Assembly: GCF_003350535.1 (NCBI RefSeq)
Contig: NZ_QQBB01000005.1
Location: 1 to 64,000, forward strand
Length of the DNA stretch: 64,000 nt
Direction of reading: 5' to 3'
From: Microvirga subterranea
GTDB taxonomy: Bacteria > Pseudomonadota > Alphaproteobacteria > Rhizobiales > Beijerinckiaceae
Position numbers and translations under genes: made by a program. Numbering within the stretch: the stretch's first letter is position 1; each line of letters starts with the position of its first letter. Below the pieces are notes generated by a model that searched no databases, was not told where the DNA came from, and saw nothing but the letters and a program-made list of their open reading frames with translations. Below, in pieces: positions 1 through 9,538 of this stretch.

Positions 1-722
1 TTGCCTACGCCGGTCAGCGCGCTCCCGACGTGGTCGCCAACATCAAGTATGTCGGCACCTGGGGTGGCGCTCAGCTCTCCGGCGCGGTTCACCAGCTCCG
101 CTCGGACAACCTGTTCACGAGCCCGATCACCGGTTTCTCCGACTTCCCGGACACCGAGTACGGCTTCGCCATCTCCGGTACGGCTCACGTGAACCTGCCG
201 ATGCTCGCCCCCGGCGACGCGGCCTGGATCGCGGCGACCTACGCCCGCGGCGCAGTGGCCTATCTCAACGGCGGCAACTCTGCTCTGAACTCCAGCCCGT
301 TCAACGTGATCGGTGTTGGTGGTCCCGTTGCTCTGGTCGATGCTGTCGTGAACGCCACGACGGGTGATATCGACACGACCACTGGCTGGTCGGTCGCCGG
401 TGGCCTGCGTCACTACTGGACGCCGCAACTCCGTCAGAACGTGTTCGGTTCGTACATGCGGATCGAGTACGGTTCGGGCGCTCAGGCGATCAACCCGGCA
501 GGCTTCACGGTTGGTTTGGCCGACTTCAACGAGTGGCGCCTCGGCACGAACCTGATCTGGCAGCCGGTCTCCGGCCTGGATCTCGGCGTCGAGGTCATGT
601 ACGTGAACCTCGATCCCCGCGGTCGTGCGTTCATCCCGTCCTTCACCCCTGGCGTGCCGGGCGTGTCGTACGGCTCGGACAGCGCATGGGAAGGCCGTCT
701 GCGCGTCCAGCGCGACTTCTGA
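1..722 (+). CDS. Outer-membrane porin, C-terminal part (5' end outside window)
   Basis: The frame is open from the first bases of the window, so this is the 3' part of a longer gene; about 239 codons are visible. The protein shows alternating hydrophobic/polar stretches with many Gly, Asn and aromatic residues and ends in ...RVQRDF. A terminal Phe is the usual recognition signal for beta-barrel assembly. The style (short strands around GG and 'WTPQLRQN', 'VYVNLDPRG'-like loops) matches the alphaproteobacterial Porin_2 family, general diffusion porins for small hydrophilic solutes. A strong terminator follows at once, so the gene is probably monocistronic or last in its unit. Family assignment is from recall; the barrel character is seen. 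Confidence 0.85.
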   Translation, partial: AYAGQRAPDVVANIKYVGTWGGAQLSGAVHQLRSDNLFTSPITGFSDFPDTEYGFAISGTAHVNLPMLAPGDAAWIAATYARGAVAYLNGGNSALNSSPFNVIGVGGPVALVDAVVNATTGDIDTTTGWSVAGGLRHYWTPQLRQNVFGSYMRIEYGSGAQAINPAGFTVGLADFNEWRLGTNLIWQPVSGLDLGVEVMYVNLDPRGRAFIPSFTPGVPGVSYGSDSAWEGRLRVQRDF

Positions 723-747
723 TCGGCTCTACCCGATTGGTTCAGAG

Positions 748-774
748 AACCCCGGTGGCGACACCGGGGTTTTT
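748..774 (+). terminator. Rho-independent terminator of the porin gene
   Basis: A perfect 10-bp stem AACCCCGGTG / CACCGGGGTT (748-757 with 762-771) closes a GCGA tetraloop and runs straight into T residues. It lies 26 bp after the porin stop codon. Confidence 0.9.
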
Positions 775-852
775 GCTGCGCGCCTCTTTCCGGGCCCAGC
801 CAGAAACGGGATCAGCCGCGGCGGCCTCGTAAGGCCGTATGCGTGCCGGGCG

Positions 853-1713
853 TCACGCGAACCGCTTGGCACCGGCGACGCACAGGACCACGAAGGCGGT
901 GGCGGCGATCATCGTCCACGCGACGGGCTCGCGCAGCAGAAGGCCGGCGAGGGTCAGGCCGAAGAAGGGCTGGAGCAGTTGCAGCTGGCCGACGCCCGCG
1001 ATGCCGCCGAGCGCGAGGCCGCGGTACCAGAACACGAAGCCCACCAGCATGCTGAACACCGACACATAGGCGAGGCCGAGCCAGGCGGGACCGCCGATCC
1101 CGGTCCAGGAGCCCGGCATCGTGGCGAGCGCGAGTGCGGCCATCATCGGCAGGGCGAGGAGCAGGGCCCAGGAGATCACCTGCCAGCCGCCGAGCCGCCG
1201 CGACAGCGCGGTGCCCTCCGCATAGCCGAGGCCGCAGAGCAGGACCGCCGCCACCATCAGCAGGTCGCCCGTCAGCGAGCCCGCGCCCCCGCCGGCGAGC
1301 GCGAAGCCCGCCACCGTGGCGGCGCCGAGCACCGAGAACAGCCAGAAGACCGGCTTCGGCCGCTCCCCGGCGCGCAGGACGCCGAAGAGGGCGGTCGCCA
1401 GCGGCAGCAGGCCGATGAACACGATGGAGCGGGCCGAGGTGATGTGCTGCAGCGCGAGCGCCGTCAGCAGCGGGAATCCCACCACGACGCCGAGCGCCAC
1501 CACGGCCAGCGGCCGCAGGTCGCCGCGCCCGGGCCGCGCCTGCCTCAGGGCGACCAGGAAGGCCGCCGCCAGCAGGGCGGCGATCACCGCCCGGGCCGAT
1601 GTGAGGAAGAGGGGCGAGAAGCCCCCGACCGCGACCCGGGTCGCCGGCAGGGAGCCGCTGAAGATGATCACGCCCAGGAGCCCGCTGCCCCACGCATCCG
1701 TCGTCCGATCCAT
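853..1713 (-). CDS. EamA/DMT-family membrane transporter
   Basis: This 286-residue protein consists almost entirely of hydrophobic helices, about ten, in two repeats of five, which is the drug/metabolite transporter (EamA) layout. Gly- and Ala-rich helices and the short loop with 'RAGERPKPVFW' at the repeat boundary fit the family. Such proteins usually export amino acids or other small metabolites across the inner membrane. It is divergent from a MocR-type regulator gene at 1831, with a 117-bp shared promoter region holding an inverted repeat. That arrangement suggests the regulator controls this exporter. The substrate cannot be read from the sequence. Confidence 0.9.
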   Translation of the reverse strand: MDRTTDAWGSGLLGVIIFSGSLPATRVAVGGFSPLFLTSARAVIAALLAAAFLVALRQARPGRGDLRPLAVVALGVVVGFPLLTALALQHITSARSIVFIGLLPLATALFGVLRAGERPKPVFWLFSVLGAATVAGFALAGGGAGSLTGDLLMVAAVLLCGLGYAEGTALSRRLGGWQVISWALLLALPMMAALALATMPGSWTGIGGPAWLGLAYVSVFSMLVGFVFWYRGLALGGIAGVGQLQLLQPFFGLTLAGLLLREPVAWTMIAATAFVVLCVAGAKRFA

Positions 1714-1772
1714 GCCGCCTCGCTTTCGGACCGGATGCTAGGAGATCGAGGCTGGCCCGCACAGGCACGATG

Positions 1773-1798
1773 CCATACGATTTGGCAGAACTGTATGG
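1773..1798. promoter_or_regulatory. Inverted repeat, candidate operator between the divergent transporter and MocR genes
   Basis: CCATAC (1773-1778) and GTATGG (1793-1798) form a perfect 6-bp inverted repeat with centres 20 bp apart, about two helical turns. It lies in the intergenic region shared by the EamA transporter and the MocR regulator, 33 bp before the regulator start. A dimeric MocR protein binding here is an inference. Confidence 0.45.
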
Positions 1799-1830
1799 AT
1801 ATGGACACCCACACACTCGGCGGAGCGCAC

Positions 1831-3234
1831 ATGACGAACGGGAACGAGACGCGCACCGGCGCCGTGATGGCGGCGATCCGGGCGAAGGTGGTGGGCCGGG
1901 CGCTCGTCTCCGGCGACCGGCTGCCCTCGATCCGGCGCTTCGCCGCGGCCATGGGCGTCTCGCCGTCCACCGTGGTCGAAGCCTATGACCGGCTCGCGGC
2001 CGAGGGGCTGATCCGCGCCCGGCGCGGGTCCGGCTTCTACGTCGCCGGAACGGCGCTGCCGCCCCTTGCCCTGGCGGAGGCGGAGCCACGGCGCGACCGG
2101 GCGGTCGACCCGTTCTGGGTCTCGCGGCAGTCGCTCGATGCCGATCCCTCGGCGATGAAGCCGGGCTGCGGCTGGCTTCCGGCGGAGTGGATGCCGCACG
2201 CCGCGCTGCGTCGCGCGATGCGCACGCTCGCCCGGGGAGGGGACGCGGCGCTGGTCGACTACGGAAGCACCCGCGGCTCGCCGGCCCTGCGCCGACTGCT
2301 GCTCGGCCGGTTCGCCGAGGGTGGGCTCGAGGCCTCACCCGACCGGATCATGCTCACCGGGTCGGGCACGCAGGCGATCGACCTGATCTGCCGTTTCCTG
2401 CTGCGGCCCGGCGACACGGTGCTGGTGGACGATCCCTGCTACTTCAACTTCCAGGCGCTGCTGCGGGCCCATCAGGTCCGGATCGTGGGCGTGCCCTACA
2501 CGCCCGCGGGGCCCGATGTCGGGGCCTTCGAGGCGGCGCTGACGGCGGAGCGGCCGCGGCTCTACATCACCAACTCGGCGCTCCACAACCCGACCGGGGC
2601 GACGCTCTCGCCGCGGACCGCCTACAGGCTCCTGAGCCTCGCGGCGGCGCACGACCTGACGGTCGTCGAGGACGACATCTTCGCCGATTTCGAGCCAGAG
2701 CCCTCGGCGCGCCTCGCGGTGCTCGACGGGCTCGACCGGGTGATCCGCATCGGCAGCTTTTCCAAGACGCTCTCGGCCTCGATCCGCTGCGGCTACATCG
2801 CCGCCCGTGCCGATTGGATCGAAGGCCTGGTCGATCTCCAGGTCGCGACCAATTTCGGCGGGCCGAGCCCGGTCGCGACGGAGCTGATCGCCGGCGCTCT
2901 CGCGGGCGGCGGCTACCGCAAGCACATGGAGGAGCTGCGCCGGCGCCTCGCGCGGGCCCGGCACGACATGGCGGCCCGGCTGGAGCCGCTCGGCATCCGG
3001 CCCTGGCTCATGCCGCGCGGCGGGTTCTATCTCTGGTGCCGCCTGCCGGACGGCCAGGACTCCGCCGCGCTCGCCCGCATGGCGGTGGCGGAGAACGTGG
3101 TGCTCGCGCCGGGGAACGTGTTCAGCGTCTCGCAGACGGCCGGGTCCTTCCTCCGCTTCAACGTCGCGCAGTCGGGCGACCCGCGGATCATCGCTGTCCT
3201 CCGGCGCGCGATGGAGGCCCATCGGGCCGCATGA
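1831..3234 (+). CDS. MocR/PdxR-type transcriptional regulator (GntR wHTH fused to aminotransferase-like domain)
   Basis: The 467-residue protein has a winged helix-turn-helix at about residues 15-70 ('LPSIRRFAAAMGVSPSTV' followed by 'GLIRARRGSGFYV'). This is joined to a fold-type I PLP domain (about 110-460). The PLP lysine is K312 in 'GSFSKTLSAS', and 'NPTGATLS' and 'VVEDDIFADF' are the usual cofactor-binding motifs. MocR proteins act as PLP-sensing activators or repressors rather than working enzymes. ATG at 1831 is preferred because GGCGGAG lies just upstream; in-frame ATGs at 1795 and 1801 lack one. The divergent EamA exporter is the likely target. Confidence 0.92.
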   Translation: MTNGNETRTGAVMAAIRAKVVGRALVSGDRLPSIRRFAAAMGVSPSTVVEAYDRLAAEGLIRARRGSGFYVAGTALPPLALAEAEPRRDRAVDPFWVSRQSLDADPSAMKPGCGWLPAEWMPHAALRRAMRTLARGGDAALVDYGSTRGSPALRRLLLGRFAEGGLEASPDRIMLTGSGTQAIDLICRFLLRPGDTVLVDDPCYFNFQALLRAHQVRIVGVPYTPAGPDVGAFEAALTAERPRLYITNSALHNPTGATLSPRTAYRLLSLAAAHDLTVVEDDIFADFEPEPSARLAVLDGLDRVIRIGSFSKTLSASIRCGYIAARADWIEGLVDLQVATNFGGPSPVATELIAGALAGGGYRKHMEELRRRLARARHDMAARLEPLGIRPWLMPRGGFYLWCRLPDGQDSAALARMAVAENVVLAPGNVFSVSQTAGSFLRFNVAQSGDPRIIAVLRRAMEAHRAA

Positions 3235-3340
3235 CGGCCACGCCGTCGCGGCCGCTCCGGAACCGGGGCCGAGGCTGGGCCGTCTACCGACGGCAGCCAT
3301 TTCACCGCGCCGGTGAACGCGCGACGCAGGGAGGATCCGG

Positions 3341-3577
3341 ATGAACAAAGGGTTTGGCGTGACGGTTACGGTGTCGCGGCTGGGGGAGACGAAGACGGCT
3401 CCGCTGGTGGTCGTCGCGCTGGACGAGCAGGATGCCGAGCTCGTCGCCGTGCAGGCGGCCGGCCCCGACGCCTCCGCCGAGACCCTTCGCCAGCTCACCG
3501 ACGAGGAGGTCGAGGCCTATGGCTTGGACCTTAAGGCTCACGGCACCGCGAAGGTCCTGCCCATCCTGAACCTGTGA
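3341..3577 (+). CDS. Small conserved-looking hypothetical protein
   Basis: A 78-residue soluble acidic protein with no membrane segment or recognisable domain. The start is supported by GGGAGGATCC eight bases upstream. The composition looks like real coding sequence ('TDEEVEAYGLDLKAHG'). It sits alone between the MocR gene and a convergent methyltransferase. No function can be given. Confidence 0.7.
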   Translation: MNKGFGVTVTVSRLGETKTAPLVVVALDEQDAELVAVQAAGPDASAETLRQLTDEEVEAYGLDLKAHGTAKVLPILNL

Positions 3578-3595
3578 CGGGGTTTGCGCCCGTCG

Positions 3596-4369
3596 TCAGC
3601 TTTTCGTTGCGGCGATCGCGTAGCGGTGCTGGGTGGCGCGCTCAAGGCCCTTGAGCATCGACATGTGCTTCGCCTGCTCCCGGTGGATGCGCTTGAGGTC
3701 GTGATCGACCGCAATGTCGGCGAAACCGGCCTTGCGCAGCAGGTCCGCCACCTCGGCGGCCCGCGCCCCCTTGGAGAAATAGACCTGGCGCAGGATCCGC
3801 TCATGGGTCTCGCGCATGGCGTCCGGCCGATGGGGGGCCATCGTTCGTCCGGTCACCCGTTCGAACAGGCGGATCATGCGCTTCACCAGCGTGTCCGACA
3901 CGAAGTCTCCGTCGACGATGAGGACCTTGCCGCCCGGCTTCAGGAGGGAATGCCATTCCTTGAAGGCGGCCTCGGGATCGACGAGGGTCCAGACCAGATG
4001 GCGCGTGACGATCACGTCGTAACTCTCGGGTTTTTCCAGCGTGCGCTCGGCATCGCCCACCACGAACCGGATGCGGGCGCCGCGCGAGGCTGCCTTGGCG
4101 CGGGCGCGGGTGAGCATCGCGTCCGACCAGTCGAGGCCCGTCACCTTGAAGCCCAATCCATCGAGCAGGTGCGAGATCACGCCCGTGCCGCTGGCGAGGT
4201 CGAGGGCGCTGCGTCCCTCGCCGGGGCCGAGATGGCGCAGGAACAAGTCCTGCCAGGCCTGTCGCTCGGCTTCAGAGAAGATCTCGTGTCCCACCTGCTG
4301 GTCGAAGGTCGCGGCGCGGGCCGACCAGTAGTCGCGGATTTCATCTCGAAGGGTGTAGTTCGAACTCAT
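3596..4369 (-). CDS. Class I SAM-dependent methyltransferase
   Basis: The 257-residue protein has the Rossmann methyltransferase signature: motif I 'ALDLASGTGVISHLL' (about residues 54-68), the acidic end of strand 2 'VTGLDWSDAML', motif III 'VGDAE', and the post-motif 'LLKPGGKVLIVDGD'. It belongs to the UbiE/MenG-like small-molecule group; the substrate is unknown. It is divergent from the iron-type ABC importer at 4581 and shares a 211-bp intergenic region with candidate iron boxes. It may therefore be iron-regulated and act in siderophore or metallophore metabolism, which is inference from position only. Confidence 0.88.
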   Translation of the reverse strand: MSSNYTLRDEIRDYWSARAATFDQQVGHEIFSEAERQAWQDLFLRHLGPGEGRSALDLASGTGVISHLLDGLGFKVTGLDWSDAMLTRARAKAASRGARIRFVVGDAERTLEKPESYDVIVTRHLVWTLVDPEAAFKEWHSLLKPGGKVLIVDGDFVSDTLVKRMIRLFERVTGRTMAPHRPDAMRETHERILRQVYFSKGARAAEVADLLRKAGFADIAVDHDLKRIHREQAKHMSMLKGLERATQHRYAIAATKS

Positions 4370-4442
4370 CGGACAGGCCTGTTCCGGTCATGCAATGCGG
4401 TGCGCTTTACATTTCGATTGCAACTCCGTCAAATTATAGTTG

Positions 4443-4509
4443 TTCTAAACTGTAGAATAGATCCATTCTAAACTGCGTATCGACTAGCGTTCATTGTAGA
4501 AGTTCTAAA
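4443..4509. promoter_or_regulatory. Candidate iron-control (Irr/ICE-like) boxes upstream of the ABC importer
   Basis: TTCTAAA occurs three times in 67 bp (4443-4449, 4466-4472, 4503-4509) in an AT-rich island. Around the second copy, AATAGATCCATTCTAAA (4456-4472) fits the rhizobial ICE pattern TTTAGAA-YNR-TTCTAAA at 11 of 14 fixed positions. The others form TTCTA-N5-TAGAA (4443-4457) and TAGAA-G-TTCTA (4497-4507). A TATACT hexamer at 4523-4528 could be a -10 element. Irr control is inferred from the match and from the adjacent iron-uptake genes. Confidence 0.5.
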
Positions 4510-4580
4510 AGATAATCCTTGCTATACTTGCGCTCCGGTCATAGGAGGAGCCGCCTTTTCCTCTCGGTGCGAGGTGCATC

Positions 4581-5717
4581 ATGAAGCTTCCCCAACTGGC
4601 CGTCTGCGCCGCCCTGGCGCTCGTTTCGTTCCTGCCCGTGCCCTCGCGCGCGGCGGACAAGATCACGGTCACCGACATCACCGGCCGGACGGTCGAGGTC
4701 AAAGCGCCCGTGAACAAGGTGATCCTGGGCGAGGGGCGGCAGGTCTACTTCGTCGCGGCCCTCGACACTGAGACACCGTTCAAGCGCGTCGTCGGCTGGC
4801 GCGACGATTTCGAGAAGGCGGATCTCGACGGCTACAAGGACTACCTCGCCAAGTATCCGGAGATCGCGAAGCTGCCGACCTTCGGCGGCTCAAAGGAGGG
4901 GACCTTCGATATCGAGCAGGCCGTGGCGCTCGCCCCCGACGTGATGATCATGAACGTGGAGGCGAAGACCGCGACCGACGACGCGAAGCTCACCGAGAAG
5001 CTCGCCAAGGTCGGCATCCCGGTCGTGTTCGTGGATTTCCGCGACAAGCCGTTCGAGAACACCGAGCCGAGCATGCGGCTGATCGGTAAGCTGTTCGGCA
5101 AGGAGGCGAAGGCCGAGGAGTTCATCGCGTTCCGCAAGGAGCAGATCGACCGCGTCACCGAGCGCCTCGCCAAGGCCAATCCGGCAAAGCCCGTCGTCAT
5201 GATGGAGCGCGCGGGCGGCTACACTGACGATTGCTGCATGTCCTTCGGCAACGAGAACTTCGGCAAGATGGTCGAGATCGCCGGCGGCATCAACATGGCC
5301 GGCAAGATCATTCCCGGCACCTTCGGGGTCGTGAACCCGGAGCAGGTCATCGCCGCCAACCCCGACCAGGTCATCGTGACCGGCTCGAACTGGGAACTCT
5401 ACGTTCCCGGTGGCGCCTGGGTGGGCGTTGGGTCGGGAGCCGACGAGGCGAAGGCCCGCGACAAGCTCGCGGCGCTGATGAAGCGCCCGGCCTATACGGG
5501 CGTGAAGGCGGTGCAGAACAGGCAGGTTCACGCCATCTGGCACCAGTTCTACAACAGCCCCTATCAGTTCGTCGCCATCCAGCAGATCGCCAAGTGGCTG
5601 CACCCAGAACTGTTCAAGGACCTCGATCCGGACCAGACCATGAAGACGCTCTACGAGCGCTTCCTGCCGGTCGCCTACAAGCCCGGCTACTGGGTCTCCC
5701 TGACCGACAAGGAATAA
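4581..5717 (+). CDS. Periplasmic iron-siderophore/heme-type ABC substrate-binding protein
   Basis: This 378-residue protein has a Sec signal peptide (about residues 1-25, cleavage near 'SRAAD') and then the TroA/BtuF-type two-lobe fold. Typical landmarks are 'ITVTDITGRTVEVKAPVNKV' near the N-terminus, 'AVALAPDVMI' in lobe 1 and 'AANPDQVIVTGSN' in lobe 2. 'GYTDDCCMSFGNENFGKMV' is characteristic of this group. It delivers a chelated metal (Fe3+-siderophore, heme or cobalamin) to the permease encoded 4 bp downstream. Three TTCTAAA boxes precede it, which favours iron. Confidence 0.88.
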   Translation: MKLPQLAVCAALALVSFLPVPSRAADKITVTDITGRTVEVKAPVNKVILGEGRQVYFVAALDTETPFKRVVGWRDDFEKADLDGYKDYLAKYPEIAKLPTFGGSKEGTFDIEQAVALAPDVMIMNVEAKTATDDAKLTEKLAKVGIPVVFVDFRDKPFENTEPSMRLIGKLFGKEAKAEEFIAFRKEQIDRVTERLAKANPAKPVVMMERAGGYTDDCCMSFGNENFGKMVEIAGGINMAGKIIPGTFGVVNPEQVIAANPDQVIVTGSNWELYVPGGAWVGVGSGADEAKARDKLAALMKRPAYTGVKAVQNRQVHAIWHQFYNSPYQFVAIQQIAKWLHPELFKDLDPDQTMKTLYERFLPVAYKPGYWVSLTDKE

Positions 5718-5721
5718 GCCC

Positions 5722-6786
5722 TTGGCTCACGCGGCATCCGTTGCGGCACGACCGGGGCGCGGGACATACCGCGCCCTCGTGCATCGCAAGAAGCTCCTCC
5801 TCCTGGCGCTCGGCATCGTCCTCGTCTTGTCCGTCATCGCGGATCTGGGACTGGGGCCCGCGCGCTACAGCATGCGGGAGGTCGTGCTTGCGCTCGCCGG
5901 GTCCGAGGAGGTGTCGAACCAAGTCCGCGTCGTGATCTGGGACATCCGCATGCCGGTCGCCCTGATGGCGGTGGTCGTCGGCGCGGCGCTCTCGGCCGCG
6001 GGCGCGCAGATGCAGACGATCCTCAACAACCCGCTCGCCAGTCCGTTCACGCTCGGAATCTCGGCGGCCGCGAGCTTCGGGGCGTCGCTCGCCCTCGTGT
6101 TCGGCGTCGGCCTTCTGCCTTTCGCCATCGAGTACGTGGTGTCGATCAACGCGCTGCTCATGGCGATGGGCGCCGCCCTGTTCATCCACCTCATGAGCCA
6201 GCGGCGCGGCGTGACGGTCGAGACCATCGTGCTGCTCGGCATCACCCTCGTGTTCACCTTCAACGCATTGCTCGCCCTCGTGCAGTTTCTCGCCTCCGAG
6301 CAGGCGCTGGCGGCGGTGGTGTTCTGGACCATGGGCAGCCTCACGCGCGCGACCTGGCCGAAGCTCGCCATCACGACCGCCATTCTGGCCGTCGCGCTCC
6401 CGCTCTTCTTCCGCCGCGCCTGGGCGCTGACGGCTTTGCGCCTCGGCGAGGACAAGGCCGCGAGCTTCGGGGTGAACGTGCGCCGGCTCCGGCTAGAGAC
6501 CATGCTGATCGTCAGCGTGCTCGCCGCCGTGCCCGTCGCCTTCGTAGGCACGATCGGGTTCGTGGGCCTCGTGGGCCCGCACATCGCCCGCATGATGATC
6601 GGCGAGGACCAGCGCTTCTTCCTGCCGGCCTCGGCGCTTGCGGGAGCCGCGATGCTGTCGCTGACCTCGGTGATCAGCAAGTCGCTGATCCCGGGCAGCA
6701 TCATTCCCATCGGCATCATCACGGCACTGGTCGGCGTGCCGTTCCTGTTCAGCCTGATCATGACCAACCGGAGGCGCGCATGGTAG
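5722..6786 (+). CDS. FecCD-family ABC permease for iron/siderophore
   Basis: The 354-residue protein has about ten membrane helices and the FecCD signature 'VGPHIARMMIGED' (near residue 285), the loop that contacts the ATPase. 'LNNPLASPFTLGISAAAS' near residue 100 is the second family hallmark. It follows the binding-protein gene by 4 bp. Its last codons overlap the ATPase start, so the three genes form one translationally coupled operon. Confidence 0.93.
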   Translation: MAHAASVAARPGRGTYRALVHRKKLLLLALGIVLVLSVIADLGLGPARYSMREVVLALAGSEEVSNQVRVVIWDIRMPVALMAVVVGAALSAAGAQMQTILNNPLASPFTLGISAAASFGASLALVFGVGLLPFAIEYVVSINALLMAMGAALFIHLMSQRRGVTVETIVLLGITLVFTFNALLALVQFLASEQALAAVVFWTMGSLTRATWPKLAITTAILAVALPLFFRRAWALTALRLGEDKAASFGVNVRRLRLETMLIVSVLAAVPVAFVGTIGFVGLVGPHIARMMIGEDQRFFLPASALAGAAMLSLTSVISKSLIPGSIIPIGIITALVGVPFLFSLIMTNRRRAW

Positions 6787-7535
6787 CCACCCTGCAACTC
6801 AACGACGTCGGCGTCCGCTATGGCAGGCAGGAGGTGCTGTCCGGCGTCACGACCCCTGTGATGAAGGGCGGCGAGGTGACGGCCGTGATCGGCCCGAACG
6901 CGGCCGGCAAGTCGAGCCTGTTCCGGCGCATCGCCGGGCTCCTCGCCGGGCCGGGCGAGATCGCCATCGGGGGCGTCTCGTCCTGCGGCGTCTGCTACAT
7001 GCCGCAGGACACGTCCGTGAACACGGTGCTGACCGTCTACGAGTCGGTGCTTCTCGCGCGCAAGCAGGGCGGGCATCATCGCGTCCGCGACGACGATCTC
7101 GAGTCCGTGGACGAGGTCCTGGCGGACCTGCGGATCGAATCCATCGCCTTCAGGGGCCTGTGCGAGCTCAGCGGCGGCCAGCGGCAGCTGGTGTCGCTCG
7201 CCCAGACGCTGGTGCGCGAGCCGCAGATCCTTCTCCTCGACGAGCCCACGAGCGCCCTCGACCTGCACCGGCAGGTCGAGGTCCTGTCGCTGATCCGGTC
7301 CCTGTCGCGCAAGCGGCAGATGTGCGTCGTGCTCGCCGTCCACGACCTCAACCAGGTCCTGCGCGTGGCGGACCGCGTGCTCGTGATCGACGGCGGCACG
7401 ATGGTGCGATGCGGTCCGGCCGAGGCCGTGATCACGCCCGACCTGCTCCGGGACATCTACAAGGTCGACGGCCGGATCGAGCGCTGCTCCCGCCTCTGCG
7501 CCCAGGTGATCATCGACGGTCCGGCGGCCCATTAG
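6780..7535 (+). CDS. ABC importer ATP-binding protein (FepC/FecE type)
   Basis: The 251-residue ATPase shows Walker A 'GPNAAGKSS' (38-46), ABC signature 'LSGGQRQ' (about 131), Walker B 'ILLLDEP' (about 150) and the H-loop 'VLAVHDLNQ'. It overlaps the permease stop codon by 7 bp. It powers uptake through the FecCD-type permease. The C-terminal tail carries two Cys ('ERCSRLCAQ'), whose meaning is unclear. Confidence 0.94.
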   Translation: MVATLQLNDVGVRYGRQEVLSGVTTPVMKGGEVTAVIGPNAAGKSSLFRRIAGLLAGPGEIAIGGVSSCGVCYMPQDTSVNTVLTVYESVLLARKQGGHHRVRDDDLESVDEVLADLRIESIAFRGLCELSGGQRQLVSLAQTLVREPQILLLDEPTSALDLHRQVEVLSLIRSLSRKRQMCVVLAVHDLNQVLRVADRVLVIDGGTMVRCGPAEAVITPDLLRDIYKVDGRIERCSRLCAQVIIDGPAAH

Positions 7536-7570
7536 ACCCGAGCCGGGCCAGCGCCCGCCGCCGAGGCAGG

Positions 7571-8656
<1,086 letters not shown>

Positions 8657-9043
8657 AGGCGCTCCTCCTGTGGGCTCCAGGGTGCCAACTGTCCTGGCCG
8701 TCCGCTGCAGCCGAATCGTCATTGTGACGCGGGAAGCGAGGCTGGCAATTTCGCCAAAAGGGGGCACCCGGCCGTCCGCCTGGCTCTTTAGGGATGACGG
8801 GGGACCGGTCGATCCGGCCCGATGAACCCGCGTCCCTCAGGATTTCTCGCGGGGATTCGGAACAGATGACCGCATGGGTGGTTGAGGTCTGGATCATGCA
8901 CCACGCTGCTGTCGTGCACGGGACTCGGGCATGCCGACGCGCGGCGGGCTTCCACTCCTCGTGAACGGTGCCTCCGGCCGCATCGGGCCCGGCTTCGCGC
9001 GTGCCTGGCGCCATGAAGCATCGGCCCGAGAAGGAGGGACCCC
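8657..9043. other. Intergenic region between divergent genes
   Basis: This 387-bp gap separates the TRAP binding-protein gene and the DUF2231 gene. It must hold both promoters. I see no convincing coding frame, hairpin or repeat. Confidence 0.6.
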
Positions 9044-9538
9044 ATGCGGCATGCCGACCCGACTGTTCCGACCCCCGCCTCAAGGGAGTTTCCCGTGCGC
9101 GATGCCACCTCCGGCGGCCCGCTCGCCGCCGCATGGCAGACCGTCGCGTCGTTCCCGGCGGTCTGCTTCATCCTGGCGCTGTTGAACGACATCGCCTATT
9201 GGCGCACCGCAAACCTGCAATGGCAGAATTTCGCCGAATGGCTGCTGTTCGCCGGGCTCGTCGTCGGTGGCGTCGTCCTCGTGGTCGAGGTCGTCGGGCT
9301 GCTGTTTCGCCGCCGCCTGCGGCCCCAGGGGTTCGGCTGGCTGCACGCCCTCGGCCTGCTCGTCGTGCTCGGTCTCGGGTTCGTCAACAGCCTCGTCCAT
9401 GCGCGCGACGGCTGGACCGCGGTCGTGCCCCAGGGCCTTGCCCTCTCCGTGGCGATGGTGATCGTCATGATGATCACCGGCTGGCTCGGCCACGCCTCGG
9501 GCCGCCGCCGCACCGAGAAGGTCCTTTCCCATGGCTAG
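9044..9538 (+). CDS. DUF2231-type inner-membrane protein
   Basis: The 164-residue protein has four hydrophobic helices and the recognisable stretch 'FVNSLVHARDGWTAVVPQGL' followed by a last helix with 'VIVMMITGWLG', both typical of DUF2231 proteins. Some DUF2231 proteins are thought to be cytochrome- or redox-associated membrane partners. The start follows GAAGGAGGGACCCC. It overlaps the dehydrogenase gene downstream by 8 bp, which implies coupled translation and a shared task, possibly passing electrons from that enzyme into the membrane (inference). Confidence 0.82.
   Translation: MRHADPTVPTPASREFPVRDATSGGPLAAAWQTVASFPAVCFILALLNDIAYWRTANLQWQNFAEWLLFAGLVVGGVVLVVEVVGLLFRRRLRPQGFGWLHALGLLVVLGLGFVNSLVHARDGWTAVVPQGLALSVAMVIVMMITGWLGHASGRRRTEKVLSHG

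Noticed and set aside
625..1830. Long plus-strand frame upstream of the MocR gene
   Set aside because: It is antisense to the EamA transporter and of low complexity; only the part from 1831 on has domain content.
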